Shown: positions 33,710-42,170, numbered from the stretch's first letter. The stretch is 64,000 bases of DNA from an uncultured Roseburia sp. (GCA_910577925.1 CAJTOI010000002.1:62001-126000); one strand, 5' to 3'. The notes: generated by a model not told the origin, from the sequence alone. Program-made: numbers and translations.

Positions 33710-34621
33710 TTATTTTGCCAGTTCGAGCATTCTCTTAAGCGGTCTCGCCGCATCGCAGATCATCTGCTCCGGAAGCTCCACGACGGGCGCAAGCGTCTCC
33801 AGCGCACGCACCACCTTGTCCGCCGTTATCTTTTTCATATTCGGACAGATCTGGCTCTCTCCGACGGAGTAGAATTTCTTGTCCGGATTCTTCTGCCGCA
33901 GTTCATAGAGCACGCCCGTCTCGGTGCAGATCAGAAATTCCGCGCACGCGCTTTCGGTCGCATAGTCGATAATCTCCGACGTGCTGCCCACAAAATCCGA
34001 CTGCTCCACGACATCCCCCGCGCACTCGGGATGTGTCAGCACCAACGCCCCCGGATGCGCCTGTTTTGCCGCTTTCAGCTCTTCTGCAAGGATATCTTTA
34101 TGTACATGGCAAAAGCCGTCATGGAAAATAAACTCCTTTTCCGGCGCCTGGGCCGCCACATAGCGCCCCAGGTTGCTGTCCGGCACAAAGAAGATATGCT
34201 TCTCCGGGATGTTCCTTACGACTCTCACCGCGTTCGACGATGTCACACAGACATCGGAAACCGCCTTGATTTCCGCCGTCGAGTTTACATAACACACCAC
34301 CGCCAGATCCGCATACTGCTCCCGCACCGCGCGGATGCGCTCTGCCGTCACCATATGAGCCATCGGACAGTCCGCATCCGCATCCACAAGGAGCACATTT
34401 TTCTCCGGGTTTAATATCTTTGCGCTCTCCCCCATAAAAGTGACGCCCGCAAACAGGATATTCTGCTGCGGCACCTGCGTCGCCACCTTACTTAAATAGA
34501 AGGAATCCCCCACGTAATCGGCGATTTCCTGCACATCCCCGTCCACATAATAGTGCGCCAGAATCACCGCGTCCTTCTCCTGCTGCAATTCCTTTATCCT
34601 TTTTACTCTCTCCGCTTCCAT
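33710..34621 (-). CDS. nadA: Quinolinate synthase
   Basis: [4Fe-4S] enzyme joining iminoaspartate and dihydroxyacetone phosphate to quinolinate in NAD synthesis. 303 residues. Cluster ligands are in DADCPMAHM, LTHPECAGDVV and GESQICPNMKK; the substrate loop AHYYVDGDVQEIADYVGDS opens the protein. The ATG at 34621 has GGAG 7 bases ahead. nadB and nadC are not in the window. It leads a minus-strand unit with tcdA and ttcA, giving an iron-sulfur/tRNA modification grouping. Confidence 0.95.
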   Translation of the reverse strand: MEAERVKRIKELQQEKDAVILAHYYVDGDVQEIADYVGDSFYLSKVATQVPQQNILFAGVTFMGESAKILNPEKNVLLVDADADCPMAHMVTAERIRAVREQYADLAVVCYVNSTAEIKAVSDVCVTSSNAVRVVRNIPEKHIFFVPDSNLGRYVAAQAPEKEFIFHDGFCHVHKDILAEELKAAKQAHPGALVLTHPECAGDVVEQSDFVGSTSEIIDYATESACAEFLICTETGVLYELRQKNPDKKFYSVGESQICPNMKKITADKVVRALETLAPVVELPEQMICDAARPLKRMLELAK

Positions 34622-34660
34622 CTGCATTCTCCATTTCCTGAATCTGACCGTTTTGCTGTT

Positions 34661-34689
34661 ATCATAACACGTTTCCGTAAAATATCCAA
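34661..34689 (-). promoter_or_regulatory. Promoter of nadA-tcdA-ttcA
   Basis: Minus-strand TTGGAT (34684-34689) and TATGAT (34661-34666) with a 17-base spacer. Confidence 0.6.
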
Positions 34690-34757
34690 CAAAATCCCTG
34701 CGTTTTGTATATGCTTCGTTGCGGGATAAAACGGAAGCCGCAGTCAGGGACAGACGA

Positions 34758-35696
34758 CTACTCTCTGCAAAACAGCGGTGTAGACAGGTAACGGTCGCCG
34801 GAATCCGGGAGCAGCGCCACGATCGTCTTGCCCTTGTTCTCCGGTCTCGCCGCCAGAAGGGCCGCCGCCTTTAACGCCGCACCCGAAGAAATGCCTACCA
34901 AAATGCCCTCGCTTTCCGCAAAAGTTCTTCCCTCCGCATAGGCTTCTTCATTTTCGACGGTGATTATCTCGTCGTAAACGTCTGTGTTTAAAACCTCCGG
35001 CACAAAGCCCGCGCCGATTCCCTGAATCCCGTGCGGGCCCGGCGTCCCCTTTGAAAGCACCGGACTCGCCGCCGGTTCCACGGCCACAATTTTCACCTGC
35101 GGATTCTTTTCCTTCAAATACCCGCCCACGCCGGTGATCGTGCCGCCCGTGCCGACACCGGCCACAAAAATATCCACGCCGCCGTCCGTCTGCTCCCAGA
35201 TTTCCGGTCCGGTAGACGCCCTGTGCGCCGCCGGGTTTGCCGGGTTCGTAAACTGTCCCAAAATCACTGCCCCCGGCGTGGACTCCCTCAGCTCCTCCGC
35301 CTTTTCGATGGCGCCTTTCATCCCCTTTGCGCCCTCGGTGAGCACCAGCTTTGCACCGTAGGCCGCAAGCAGGTTCCTGCGCTCTACGCTCATCGTGTCC
35401 GGCAGCGTCAAAACCGCACGGTAGCCCTTCGCGGCCGCCGCCATCGCAAGACCGATGCCGGTGTTCCCCGAGGTCGGCTCGATAATCGTCGCGCCCGGCT
35501 TTAAGATCCCTCTCTGCTCCGCATCCTCAATCATTGCCAGCGCAACACGGTCCTTGACCGAACCGGCCGGATTCAGATATTCCAGCTTTGCCAGAATCAC
35601 GGCATCCGCCGCGCCCGCTTTCGCCGCATAACGGCTGACCTTCAAAAGCGGCGTATTCCCGATCAGCTCCAGTGCACTCTCCAAAATATGACTCAT
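34758..35696 (-). CDS. cysK: Cysteine synthase A (O-acetylserine sulfhydrylase)
   Basis: PLP enzyme of 312 residues forming cysteine from O-acetylserine and sulfide. The PLP Lys is in LNPAGSVKDRVAL (about residue 42), the substrate loop is EPTSGNTGIGLAMAA, the phosphate loop GVGTGGTITGVGGYL, and the active-site GIQGIGAGFVPEVL follows. The ATG at 35696 has AGGAGG 9 bases upstream. It is monocistronic, with a near-consensus promoter whose leader carries a dyad that may be an operator for a cysteine-responsive regulator. Confidence 0.95.
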   Translation of the reverse strand: MSHILESALELIGNTPLLKVSRYAAKAGAADAVILAKLEYLNPAGSVKDRVALAMIEDAEQRGILKPGATIIEPTSGNTGIGLAMAAAAKGYRAVLTLPDTMSVERRNLLAAYGAKLVLTEGAKGMKGAIEKAEELRESTPGAVILGQFTNPANPAAHRASTGPEIWEQTDGGVDIFVAGVGTGGTITGVGGYLKEKNPQVKIVAVEPAASPVLSKGTPGPHGIQGIGAGFVPEVLNTDVYDEIITVENEEAYAEGRTFAESEGILVGISSGAALKAAALLAARPENKGKTIVALLPDSGDRYLSTPLFCRE

Positions 35697-35727
35697 TATC
35701 GTTTCCTCCTTTATTACGCACTTTCTT

Positions 35728-35757
35728 TTCATATCATTTATATATGATTAATATGAA
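35728..35757. promoter_or_regulatory. Imperfect dyad in the cysK leader
   Basis: TTCATAT...ATATGAA with inner ATCAT/ATGAT halves lies between the -10 box and the ribosome binding site of cysK. Its AT-rich dyad form would suit an Rrf2/CymR-type repressor, but no regulator gene is adjacent. Confidence 0.35.
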
Positions 35758-35761
35758 TTAA

Positions 35762-35790
35762 ATTCTAGTACGCCGCGCCGCGCCTGTCAA
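35762..35790 (-). promoter_or_regulatory. Promoter of cysK
   Basis: Minus-strand TTGACA (35785-35790) and TAGAAT (35762-35767) separated by 17 bases, close to consensus. Confidence 0.8.
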
Positions 35791-35810
35791 GCACTAATTC
35801 CGTTTATTTT

Positions 35811-35843
35811 GTCTGCCCGGGCAGAACCCTAACCCGGGCAGAC
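35811..35843. terminator. Strong hairpin downstream of the ABC permease gene
   Basis: GTCTGCCCGGG and CCCGGGCAGAC form an 11-bp GC-rich stem with an 11-base loop, 6 bases after the permease stop. Neither side has a clear T-run, so it may protect the 3 prime end or terminate poorly. Confidence 0.45.
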
Positions 35844-35849
35844 TTCCCC

Positions 35850-37043
35850 TCACCTTCCCTTGATCTGATACCGCTGATAGCTCCGCCTCCCGATAAGCGC
35901 CAGAAGAACTGTGAGCGCCGGATACAGCAGCGCCGCAAAGCAGACATTTCTCAGATATCCGCCGGGCAGCGGCACAAGCCTGCAGTCATAAAAGCTCCCA
36001 TCCGCAATCAGGCGCATCGGGAAAAGCTCATACATCTGCGACAGCACGCGCCATCTCTCCGGAAGCGACACAAGCAGATTGATCAGCGTGATACTTACCA
36101 GTACCGCCATCACGGCCACACTGCTCCCGAGCTGTTCTGACAGCACCATCGCCAATACCGCCTCAAGCACACCGGCAAGCAGCGTCAGCCCGAACAGAAT
36201 CATCACGGCGCTCCCCACCGTCATCGGATACGGAATCCACACAATCTGTTGCTGTATCATCGCATCATACCCCTCCGTCCCGTACACCGCAAAGTTGATG
36301 CCAAACGAAATCCCGTACAGGATCAGCGCACATGCGCCCCCGAACAGACCGCCCGCAATTATTTTTGCCGTATATACCTGCCGTCTTCCGTTTTGCGTGC
36401 ACAAAATCAGCTGGTCCGTCCGTCTGACATGTTCATCGGAAAACACGCCCGAGAGACAGACCGCATTCAAAAGCATGACCAACAGCGTCGTAGCCGCCGC
36501 GCACTGCAGGATTCTCTGCCAGGAAAACGCATAGCGGTAGGTAAACGGGACCTCTATCTTTCCGCACTTTTCCCTCCACCAGGCGCGTTCTCCCTCCGTA
36601 AGCCCCGGCGTTTCCTGCAGATTCTGTTCCGTCCGTTCCCGCCATTTCTGATAAAATGCGTCCGCCTCCGTCATAACCGCCCCGGAATCTCCGAAGCACA
36701 CCCCGGACACCAGATAAAAAATTTCCTGATATTCCCTCACGATATGCCGTTTTTCTTGCAGCATGGAATCCGCCGTCTCGCCGAGCAGCGCGTCATCCAC
36801 CGTCCTGCCGTCAAGCGCTCTGGCATAGGTCTGCTCAAGCATCATCTTTTCAAATCCGCCAAGTGACTCCGACACGATGTTCGTTCCGTTCTCATCCGTC
36901 AGTATCAGCTCGCTGTGTTCCATGAGAAAAATGCAGTTTACCAAAATCTCAACGACCGCGGCCGCCGCAAGTGCGGCCCACAGGATTTTCCGCTTGCCCA
37001 GTTTCTTCCATTCATATACCGTCAGTATTCCCAGATTTTTCAT
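35850..37043 (-). CDS. ABC-2-type transporter permease
   Basis: Membrane protein of 397 residues, last gene of a sigma/ABC operon. The first helix (KILWAALAAAAVVEILVNCIF) is followed by a long extracytoplasmic loop (about 50-180), then five helices between about 175 and 390, the usual ABC-2 export layout. The segment GRRQVYTAKIIAGGLFGGACA resembles the family's coupling region. The ATG at 37043 has GAGGAGG upstream and lies inside the end of the ATPase gene. Substrate unknown; such sets often export peptides or lipids, or confer antimicrobial resistance. Confidence 0.8.
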   Translation of the reverse strand: MKNLGILTVYEWKKLGKRKILWAALAAAAVVEILVNCIFLMEHSELILTDENGTNIVSESLGGFEKMMLEQTYARALDGRTVDDALLGETADSMLQEKRHIVREYQEIFYLVSGVCFGDSGAVMTEADAFYQKWRERTEQNLQETPGLTEGERAWWREKCGKIEVPFTYRYAFSWQRILQCAAATTLLVMLLNAVCLSGVFSDEHVRRTDQLILCTQNGRRQVYTAKIIAGGLFGGACALILYGISFGINFAVYGTEGYDAMIQQQIVWIPYPMTVGSAVMILFGLTLLAGVLEAVLAMVLSEQLGSSVAVMAVLVSITLINLLVSLPERWRVLSQMYELFPMRLIADGSFYDCRLVPLPGGYLRNVCFAALLYPALTVLLALIGRRSYQRYQIKGR

Positions 37044-37746
37044 CACGTATTTCCTCCTCCCCAAATTGTCTCAGGTAAAATTCCTCGAGATCCCCCTTCT
37101 CTTCGTCCCAATCTCCGCTGTAGCACAGCTGTCCGTCCTTCATCATCAAAACGGTGTCCGCGATGTGTTCGATATCCGACACAATATGGGTGGAAAGCAG
37201 TACGATCGCATTCTGTCCGTAGTCTGCGATCAGTTCCCGAAAACGCACTCTCTCTTTCGGATCAAGCCCGGCGGTGGGCTCGTCAAGGACAAGCAGTTTC
37301 GGGTCATTTAACAGCGCCTGGGCAATGCCGAGCCGCTGCTTCATCCCTCCGGAATAGCTCTTGATTTTTTTGTTTCCGGCGTCTGCAAGCGCCACCAGTT
37401 CCAGCAGTTCCCCGGCCCGCTCCCGCGCATACGGCCTGCGCAGTCCTTTCAGGGCGGCCATATAAAGCAGAAATTCCTTTCCGGTAAATTCCGGATAGTA
37501 CCCGAAATCCTGCGGCAGATACCCGAGAATGCTGCGGTATTCTTCCGTGGAAACATCCGCCCCGTCATACATAATACAGCCTTCCGTCGGGCGCAGGATC
37601 CCGCAGATCATCCGCATCAGCGTGCTCTTGCCCGCTCCGTTTGCCCCCAGCAGTCCGCAGACTCCCGATTTTAACCGCAGCGAAATCCGATCCACTGCAA
37701 GTTTATTCTGATACCGTTTTGTAACCCGGTCTATCATCAGCTCCAT
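37012..37746 (-). CDS. ABC transporter ATP-binding protein
   Basis: Cytoplasmic ATPase of 244 residues partnered with the permease downstream. Walker A is GANGAGKST (about 34-42), Q-loop near GYLPQDFG, signature YSGGMKQRLGIAQAL, Walker B LLVLDEPTAGLDP, and switch His in LLSTHIVSDI. It overlaps both neighbours (10 bases with the membrane protein upstream, 32 with the permease), implying tight translational coupling. Confidence 0.93.
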   Translation of the reverse strand: MELMIDRVTKRYQNKLAVDRISLRLKSGVCGLLGANGAGKSTLMRMICGILRPTEGCIMYDGADVSTEEYRSILGYLPQDFGYYPEFTGKEFLLYMAALKGLRRPYARERAGELLELVALADAGNKKIKSYSGGMKQRLGIAQALLNDPKLLVLDEPTAGLDPKERVRFRELIADYGQNAIVLLSTHIVSDIEHIADTVLMMKDGQLCYSGDWDEEKGDLEEFYLRQFGEEEIRDEKSGNTDGI

Positions 37747-38453
37747 GACACTTCCTCCGTCTGTTTATATAGTAGATAATTTTCCCGCAGCGCTGCCGCC
37801 GCCAAAAGCAAAAATGCCGCAGCCCACCATCGCACGGCCCGCAGGCTGTAAAAAATATGCGCGGCCCCCTTCATCAGATACAGTGTTCCGCTGACAAAAG
37901 CCGGTATTGCAATGCACAGATAAACGGCCTCTCTGCCGTGATATCTGCGCAGCGCTGCCGTTCCGATATAGACGGTCAGAAGATACGGGACCAATATAAA
38001 AAGCCCTCCGGCCGCCGCGGGTAAAAAACTGCTCTGTGCGGAAAACAGAATCAGTAACAGCAGCAAAAGGCCATGAACCGCTCCCATCCCGCCCATCCGC
38101 GCCAGCAGCACGCTTTTGAGCGAAAAGCGGGTGGCTGCCTCCAGCTCCTCCATCCCGCAGGACGCAGACCTGCCGTTTTCCGTCAGCAGAATCAGCGCCA
38201 GAAACGGTGTTCCTGCCGACACGATCCACACGGCCTCCACCGGAAACCGGCTGCCCGCCCTAAGCCCCCCCGCAAATATGACTGCCGACAAAATCCACAC
38301 ACGCTTACGGATATACCCAAGCTGTGTGAGAAAAAATTCCGCCAAAGAGCAGCGATCCGCCCCCAGTTTCGTCAGAAATTCCCGTTTTCGCTGCGGCTGC
38401 GGCGCCGCGTATGCCCGCTGCAGTTCCCTTTTTAGATCTCGTTTTGCCCTCAT
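37737..38453 (-). CDS. Membrane protein of the sigma/ABC operon, possible anti-sigma factor
   Basis: 238 residues: a basic cytoplasmic N-terminus of about 50 residues (RAKRDLKRELQRAYAAPQP, then RKREFLTKLG) and about six hydrophobic helices. It starts 4 bases after the sigma factor gene and overlaps the ATPase gene. A membrane protein with a charged N-terminal domain directly after an ECF sigma gene is the usual place for an anti-sigma factor, but no zinc-binding HxxxCxxC is seen, so it could equally be part of the transporter. No named family recognised. Confidence 0.65.
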   Translation of the reverse strand: MRAKRDLKRELQRAYAAPQPQRKREFLTKLGADRCSLAEFFLTQLGYIRKRVWILSAVIFAGGLRAGSRFPVEAVWIVSAGTPFLALILLTENGRSASCGMEELEAATRFSLKSVLLARMGGMGAVHGLLLLLLILFSAQSSFLPAAAGGLFILVPYLLTVYIGTAALRRYHGREAVYLCIAIPAFVSGTLYLMKGAAHIFYSLRAVRWWAAAFLLLAAAALRENYLLYKQTEEVSWS

Positions 38454-38457
38454 CCTC

Positions 38458-38922
38458 TCATCCCTCCAATTCTCTGCGCAGTTTTTTTAATGCCTGTTCG
38501 CATCTGCGGTACAGCGCGAACCTGGAAATACCGTACAGGCGCGCCAGAGCCTGCACCGGAACCTCATTGACATAGCGCAGAAACACGAGCTCCCGCTCCT
38601 CCTCGTCAAGCCGCTCCATCGCCGCAAAAAGCGCTGTTCTCGCCAGAATCGTCTCCTCCTCTGCCGCAGACGTCTCCCCGGCAAAAAAAGGTTCCTCCCC
38701 CGTCAAGAACTCCCGTTTTCCCCTGCGTGCCTCGTCAATACAGAGATTCCTTGCGATCGTATACAAAATCCGAATCGCCTCCCCCCTGCCCGAATACCCG
38801 CCGTGTCCGAGAAAACGCAGAAAGGTTTCCTGCGTAATATCCTCCGCCAGTTCCCGCCGGTGCAGCCGGTAACAGCAATACCTGTATATTTTATCGTACT
38901 GCTCCGCTATATCTATGGACAT
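38458..38922 (-). CDS. ECF-type RNA polymerase sigma factor
   Basis: 154 residues with sigma-70 region 2 (IYRYCCYRLHRRELAEDITQ and TIARNLCIDEARRGKRE, about 12-65) and region 4 (LDEEERELVFLRYVNEVPVQ, ARLYGISRFALYRRCEQALKKL, about 100-150), joined by a short linker; region 3 is absent, as in ECF factors. GGAGGG precedes the ATG. It heads a four-gene operon with a membrane protein and an ABC transporter, which it probably regulates. The signal is unknown. Confidence 0.9.
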   Translation of the reverse strand: MSIDIAEQYDKIYRYCCYRLHRRELAEDITQETFLRFLGHGGYSGRGEAIRILYTIARNLCIDEARRGKREFLTGEEPFFAGETSAAEEETILARTALFAAMERLDEEERELVFLRYVNEVPVQALARLYGISRFALYRRCEQALKKLRRELEG

Positions 38923-39051
38923 CTGCCGAAACCCTCCTTCTTCTATTATTATAACGAACAGGCAGCGCCGGATGTGCGGCCTGTCCGAAAATTTTTATCC
39001 GCGTTTTTCAAACATACGCTACGGCAATTCAATAAATATGCAGGCGGATGC

Positions 39052-39080
39052 TTGTATACATGCCCGTTTTTTTATATAAT
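39052..39080 (+). promoter_or_regulatory. Promoter of the small Sel1 membrane gene
   Basis: TTGTAT (39052-39057) and TATAAT (39075-39080) with a 17-base spacer that includes a T7 run. Confidence 0.65.
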
Positions 39081-39113
39081 AATTCCAGCGGCAGCAAAAA
39101 CGGGGAGGATGTT

Positions 39114-40301
39114 ATGGCAACGAAAAAAATTCATGAACAATGGACCAAAAACCTGTACAATTTCTTTCTTCGGACAGTGCTGGTGATTTTCTGCTGTATC
39201 GGCACGGTTCAGGTATATCTTCACGGCACCGGGACAAGGAGCAGCTACACGTCCCGCGGCATCCGCGGACGCATCGTCTCTTACCTGCGGATGCTGGAGG
39301 ACACCGGGCACGAGGACCTTGTGAAATGGATTCTCATAGGTATTTTCGCATTTGCCGCGATATACACCTTAGTCTTGGATATCCACGCTCTCTTACATAT
39401 CACGCCGGGCCTGACGAAGCTGGGGCGCTCCATCCGCAGACAGGCTGCTCCCCATGAGTCCTTCCGCGATTTGTGCGCGCAGATCGACGCCGACATGGAA
39501 GGCGGCTGTAAGGAACTCGGCTCCGGGGTCTTTATCAGTTCCTCGTGGATTCTTGAGGACGAGGCCATGCGCCTAACGCGGATCCGCAAAATCACCCGCA
39601 GGCACGGCTTCGGGAAAAACGGCCTGGTTCTCTCCGATGTCGACGGAAACCGCATGAACCTTGACCTTGTGTTTGACGTGCTGGTCAAAGACGCGCTTGC
39701 CGGTCTGCAAAAACAGCTTCCGCTTGTAGAAATAGAAGATTTACAGGAAGGGGGAACTATGATGAATACGACAAAACAGATGAGCTGGCATGTGCCGAAG
39801 ACGCCGGAGGAAATCGAGGATTACAGACAGCAGGCGGCACAGGGTGACTCCTACGCTCAGACCGAGTACGGGAAATGCCTTTTATTCGGCAAAGGAGGAT
39901 TGTCAGACTCCGCCGCCGCTTTCGGCTGGTTTGAAAAAGCGGCCGGGCAGGACGACGAAATCGCAAAAATGTACCTCGGGCACTGCATCATGTACGGGAT
40001 CGGCGCCGAGGCCGACGAGTTCAAAGGCTACGAACTCCTCAATAACGCTCTCGAATACAATTACCCGGAGGACAGCTCAAGCCAGCCTTTGGCAGACTAT
40101 TCCGAGTTTGAGGAGGAGGACCTCTATCAGCTTTTCTGGGATCTGGGCGACGCGTTCGAAAACAGCCGCGGCGTGCTCCGCAATTACCGGGTTGCCGTGT
40201 ACTATTTTGAAATGCTGGCCGATTTCGGATGCCCGGAAGGCGCGGACCGTATGCGCCACTACAAAAAAGGCTTCCTCGGGAAGTGGAAAAAAACAGATTA
40301 G
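39114..40301 (+). CDS. Membrane protein with C-terminal Sel1-like repeats
   Basis: 395 residues. Two transmembrane helices (FFLRTVLVIFCCIGTVQVYL near 18 and WILIGIFAFAAIYTLVLDI near 72) precede a charged domain of about 120 residues with LGSGVFISSSWILEDEAMRL. The C-terminal third has Sel1-type repeats: DSYAQTEYGKCLLFGKGGL with FGWFEKAAGQDDEIAKMYLG, then a longer degenerate unit. Sel1 repeats are alpha-alpha solenoids that bind proteins. The ATG at 39114 has GGGAGG 6 bases upstream. A terminator whose stem includes the TAG stop follows. It resembles the larger Sel1 protein 4 kb away only in the repeats. Function unknown. Confidence 0.75.
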   Translation: MATKKIHEQWTKNLYNFFLRTVLVIFCCIGTVQVYLHGTGTRSSYTSRGIRGRIVSYLRMLEDTGHEDLVKWILIGIFAFAAIYTLVLDIHALLHITPGLTKLGRSIRRQAAPHESFRDLCAQIDADMEGGCKELGSGVFISSSWILEDEAMRLTRIRKITRRHGFGKNGLVLSDVDGNRMNLDLVFDVLVKDALAGLQKQLPLVEIEDLQEGGTMMNTTKQMSWHVPKTPEEIEDYRQQAAQGDSYAQTEYGKCLLFGKGGLSDSAAAFGWFEKAAGQDDEIAKMYLGHCIMYGIGAEADEFKGYELLNNALEYNYPEDSSSQPLADYSEFEEEDLYQLFWDLGDAFENSRGVLRNYRVAVYYFEMLADFGCPEGADRMRHYKKGFLGKWKKTD

Positions 40302-40327
40302 TCTCCGCCGGAGGCTAATCTGTTTTT
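40289..40327. terminator. Bidirectional terminator between Sel1 and BIG_2 genes
   Basis: AACAGATTAG (40292-40301) pairs with CTAATCTGTT (40314-40323), and the inner CTCCG and CGGAG extend the stem. T-runs flank both sides, so it serves both convergent genes. Confidence 0.88.
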
Positions 40328-40335
40328 ATATGTTC

Positions 40336-42012
40336 CTATTTGACGGTCACCTTGAACGTGGCCTTCGCACCGCTCTTAGTGGTGACGGTAATCGTCGCCG
40401 TTCCCTTCTTCTTGCCCGTTACTTTTCCTTTGCTGTTTACTGTTGCAACTTTCGTGTTGGAGCTCTTATAGGTCAGTTTCTCCTTTTTCGGATACTGGGA
40501 CTTCACCTTTATCGTCGTACTCTTTCCGACCTTGATACTCGCTTTGGTCGTCTTTAACTTCAGATCCGTAACCGTAACCTTGCAGGTCGCTTTCTTTCCG
40601 TTTGAGGATTTCACCGTAATGGTTGCGGTACCGGTTCCCTTCGCTGTAACTTTACCCTTCTTATCGACGGTCGCAACCTTCTTATTCGAGGTTGACCAGG
40701 TGAGCTTTTCAGTCGCAGTAATCGGGTTTCTCGTTACGCTAAGCGTTGCCTTCTTCCCCTTCTGAACAGAAAGCTTCTTGCTACTCATCGTCAGCTTTGA
40801 CGTCGTAACCTTGCCCTTCTGAACAGTCACGGTACATTTTGCCGACGCGCCGCTCTTCATCGTCACGGTGACGGTCGCCTTACCGGTCTTATTCTGTGCC
40901 TTCATCGTAATCTTGTTACTCTTCACAGAAACTTTCAAAACCTTCGTGTTAGAAGATTTCACGGATGCAATCGCATCTTTCGATGATGATTTTGCCGCAA
41001 CCGCGAGCGCCGTGCTGCTCTTCTTTACCTGAAGCTTTGCATCTTTTGCGTTTAATTTCACGGTAGATTTTACGGTCACTTTACACTCTGCTTTTTTGCC
41101 GTTTGACGTAGTCGCCGTAATCGTTGCGGAACCGTTCTTAACTGCGGTCACTTTGCCGTTTTTATCTACGGTTGCAACTTTTTTATTTGAGGACTTCCAT
41201 GTCACCTTCTTGTCGCTGGCGCTATTTGGTCCCACCGTTGCCTTTAATGTGACGGTCCCCTTATACTCCAGCTTCACCGACTTCTTGTCTAACTTAATGC
41301 TGCCCGCATCTGTTGTTACCGTAACCGTGCAGACTGCCTTCTTACCGTTTGCCGTCGCCGCCGTAACAGTCGTGGTTCCGTTTCCGACCGCTTTGACGGT
41401 TCCGTTTGCAACCGTCGCCACTTTCGCGTTTGCGGTCGTCCATGTCACATTCTTCTCCGTCACATTTGCCGGCGCAAGTGTTGCGGTCAGCGTCTCGGAC
41501 CGGCCCGCCTTTAACTTAAGCGCTGTCTTGTTCAGTGTAATTCCCGTCGGATTTACGACATTCTTCTCGACTGTCACACGGCAGATTGCCGTCTTACCGT
41601 TTACGGTCGTCGCCGTGATAACCGCGCTGCCCTCTCCGACTGCCGTTACGGTTCCGTTTGCAACCGCCGCCACCTTCGCATTGCTGGTTGTCCAGCTCTT
41701 CACCGTCTGATCTTTCGCGTCCGCCGGCGCATAGGTCACTTTCAGGGTCGCCTTCTCTCCCACTTTCAGTTTCAGAGTGTTCGCGTTAAATACGATACCG
41801 CTTACCTCAGGCTTTTCTTCCGGCTTTTCGGTATCGTCCGGCACGGATGAACCGCCCGGTACGGATGAACCGCCCGGCGCCGACGCGCCGACTACATCTG
41901 CATCCGAAAACGTCAGTTCAAGCCCGCTTGCAGACACTGCAAAACTTCCCATCGCAAGTGCTGCGGACAGCAGAACCGCCAGGCCCTGTTTGGATAAAAT
42001 CTTTAATTTCAT
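40336..42012 (-). CDS. Secreted protein with six BIG_2 (Ig-like) domains
   Basis: 558 residues. A signal peptide (LAVLLSAALAMGSFAVSASG) is followed by a Gly/Ser/Pro linker with the repeat GGSSVP, then six bacterial Ig-like group 2 units of about 80 residues. Each unit carries the core W-x-S-S-N-x-K-V-A-x-V and a G-T-A-x-I-T-V strand; units three, five and six are closest to consensus and unit four is the most degenerate. No LPXTG, S-layer or choline-binding anchor is present. The protein is Lys-rich. BIG_2 units occur in adhesins and surface polysaccharide-binding proteins. AGGAGG precedes the ATG at 42012. The gene shares a repeat-bearing regulatory region with the divergent GT-C gene. Confidence 0.88.
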   Translation of the reverse strand: MKLKILSKQGLAVLLSAALAMGSFAVSASGLELTFSDADVVGASAPGGSSVPGGSSVPDDTEKPEEKPEVSGIVFNANTLKLKVGEKATLKVTYAPADAKDQTVKSWTTSNAKVAAVANGTVTAVGEGSAVITATTVNGKTAICRVTVEKNVVNPTGITLNKTALKLKAGRSETLTATLAPANVTEKNVTWTTANAKVATVANGTVKAVGNGTTTVTAATANGKKAVCTVTVTTDAGSIKLDKKSVKLEYKGTVTLKATVGPNSASDKKVTWKSSNKKVATVDKNGKVTAVKNGSATITATTSNGKKAECKVTVKSTVKLNAKDAKLQVKKSSTALAVAAKSSSKDAIASVKSSNTKVLKVSVKSNKITMKAQNKTGKATVTVTMKSGASAKCTVTVQKGKVTTSKLTMSSKKLSVQKGKKATLSVTRNPITATEKLTWSTSNKKVATVDKKGKVTAKGTGTATITVKSSNGKKATCKVTVTDLKLKTTKASIKVGKSTTIKVKSQYPKKEKLTYKSSNTKVATVNSKGKVTGKKKGTATITVTTKSGAKATFKVTVK

Positions 42013-42052
42013 CACAATCTCCTCCTTATAGATTTTTATCGCTTCGTATTAA

Positions 42053-42081
42053 AGAATACACTTTAATGCGATTATTGTCAA
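42053..42081 (-). promoter_or_regulatory. Promoter of the BIG_2 gene
   Basis: Minus-strand TTGACA (42076-42081) and TATTCT (42053-42058), spacer 17 bases. The spacer contains one copy of the AATAATCGCATT motif. Confidence 0.75.
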
Positions 42082-42146
42082 TTATAATGCGATTATTTTT
42101 CTACTTTTATTTGACCAAAACGAAATAATCGCATATAATGTGATTA
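42065..42146. repeat. Four AATGCGATTATT-type repeats between divergent promoters
   Basis: AATGCGATTATT occurs at 42065-42076 and again at 42086-42097, exactly 21 bases apart. The reverse complement AAATAATCGCAT is at 42123-42134, and a variant AATGTGATTA is at 42137-42146. One copy sits in the spacer of each of the two divergent promoters, in the same orientation relative to each. This looks like a shared operator. Confidence 0.7.
42111..42139 (+). promoter_or_regulatory. Promoter of the GT-C membrane gene
   Basis: TTGACC (42111-42116) and TATAAT (42134-42139) with a 17-base spacer holding the repeat AAATAATCGCAT. Confidence 0.78.
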
Positions 42147-42170
42147 ACATGTATTTTTCAGGAGGCTCCC

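Noticed and set aside
38267..38273. C7 run in the sigma/ABC membrane protein as another frameshift site
   Set aside because: The frame is intact through the run and the overlap with neighbours is normal.
40336..42012. BIG_2 repeats as nucleotide-level tandem repeats
   Set aside because: The repetition is at protein level; units are too diverged in DNA to be a recent tandem array.
42065..42146. The promoter repeats as a CRISPR-like array
   Set aside because: Only three to four 12-mers in mixed orientation, spacing is 9-26 bases, no cas genes, and they coincide with promoter elements.
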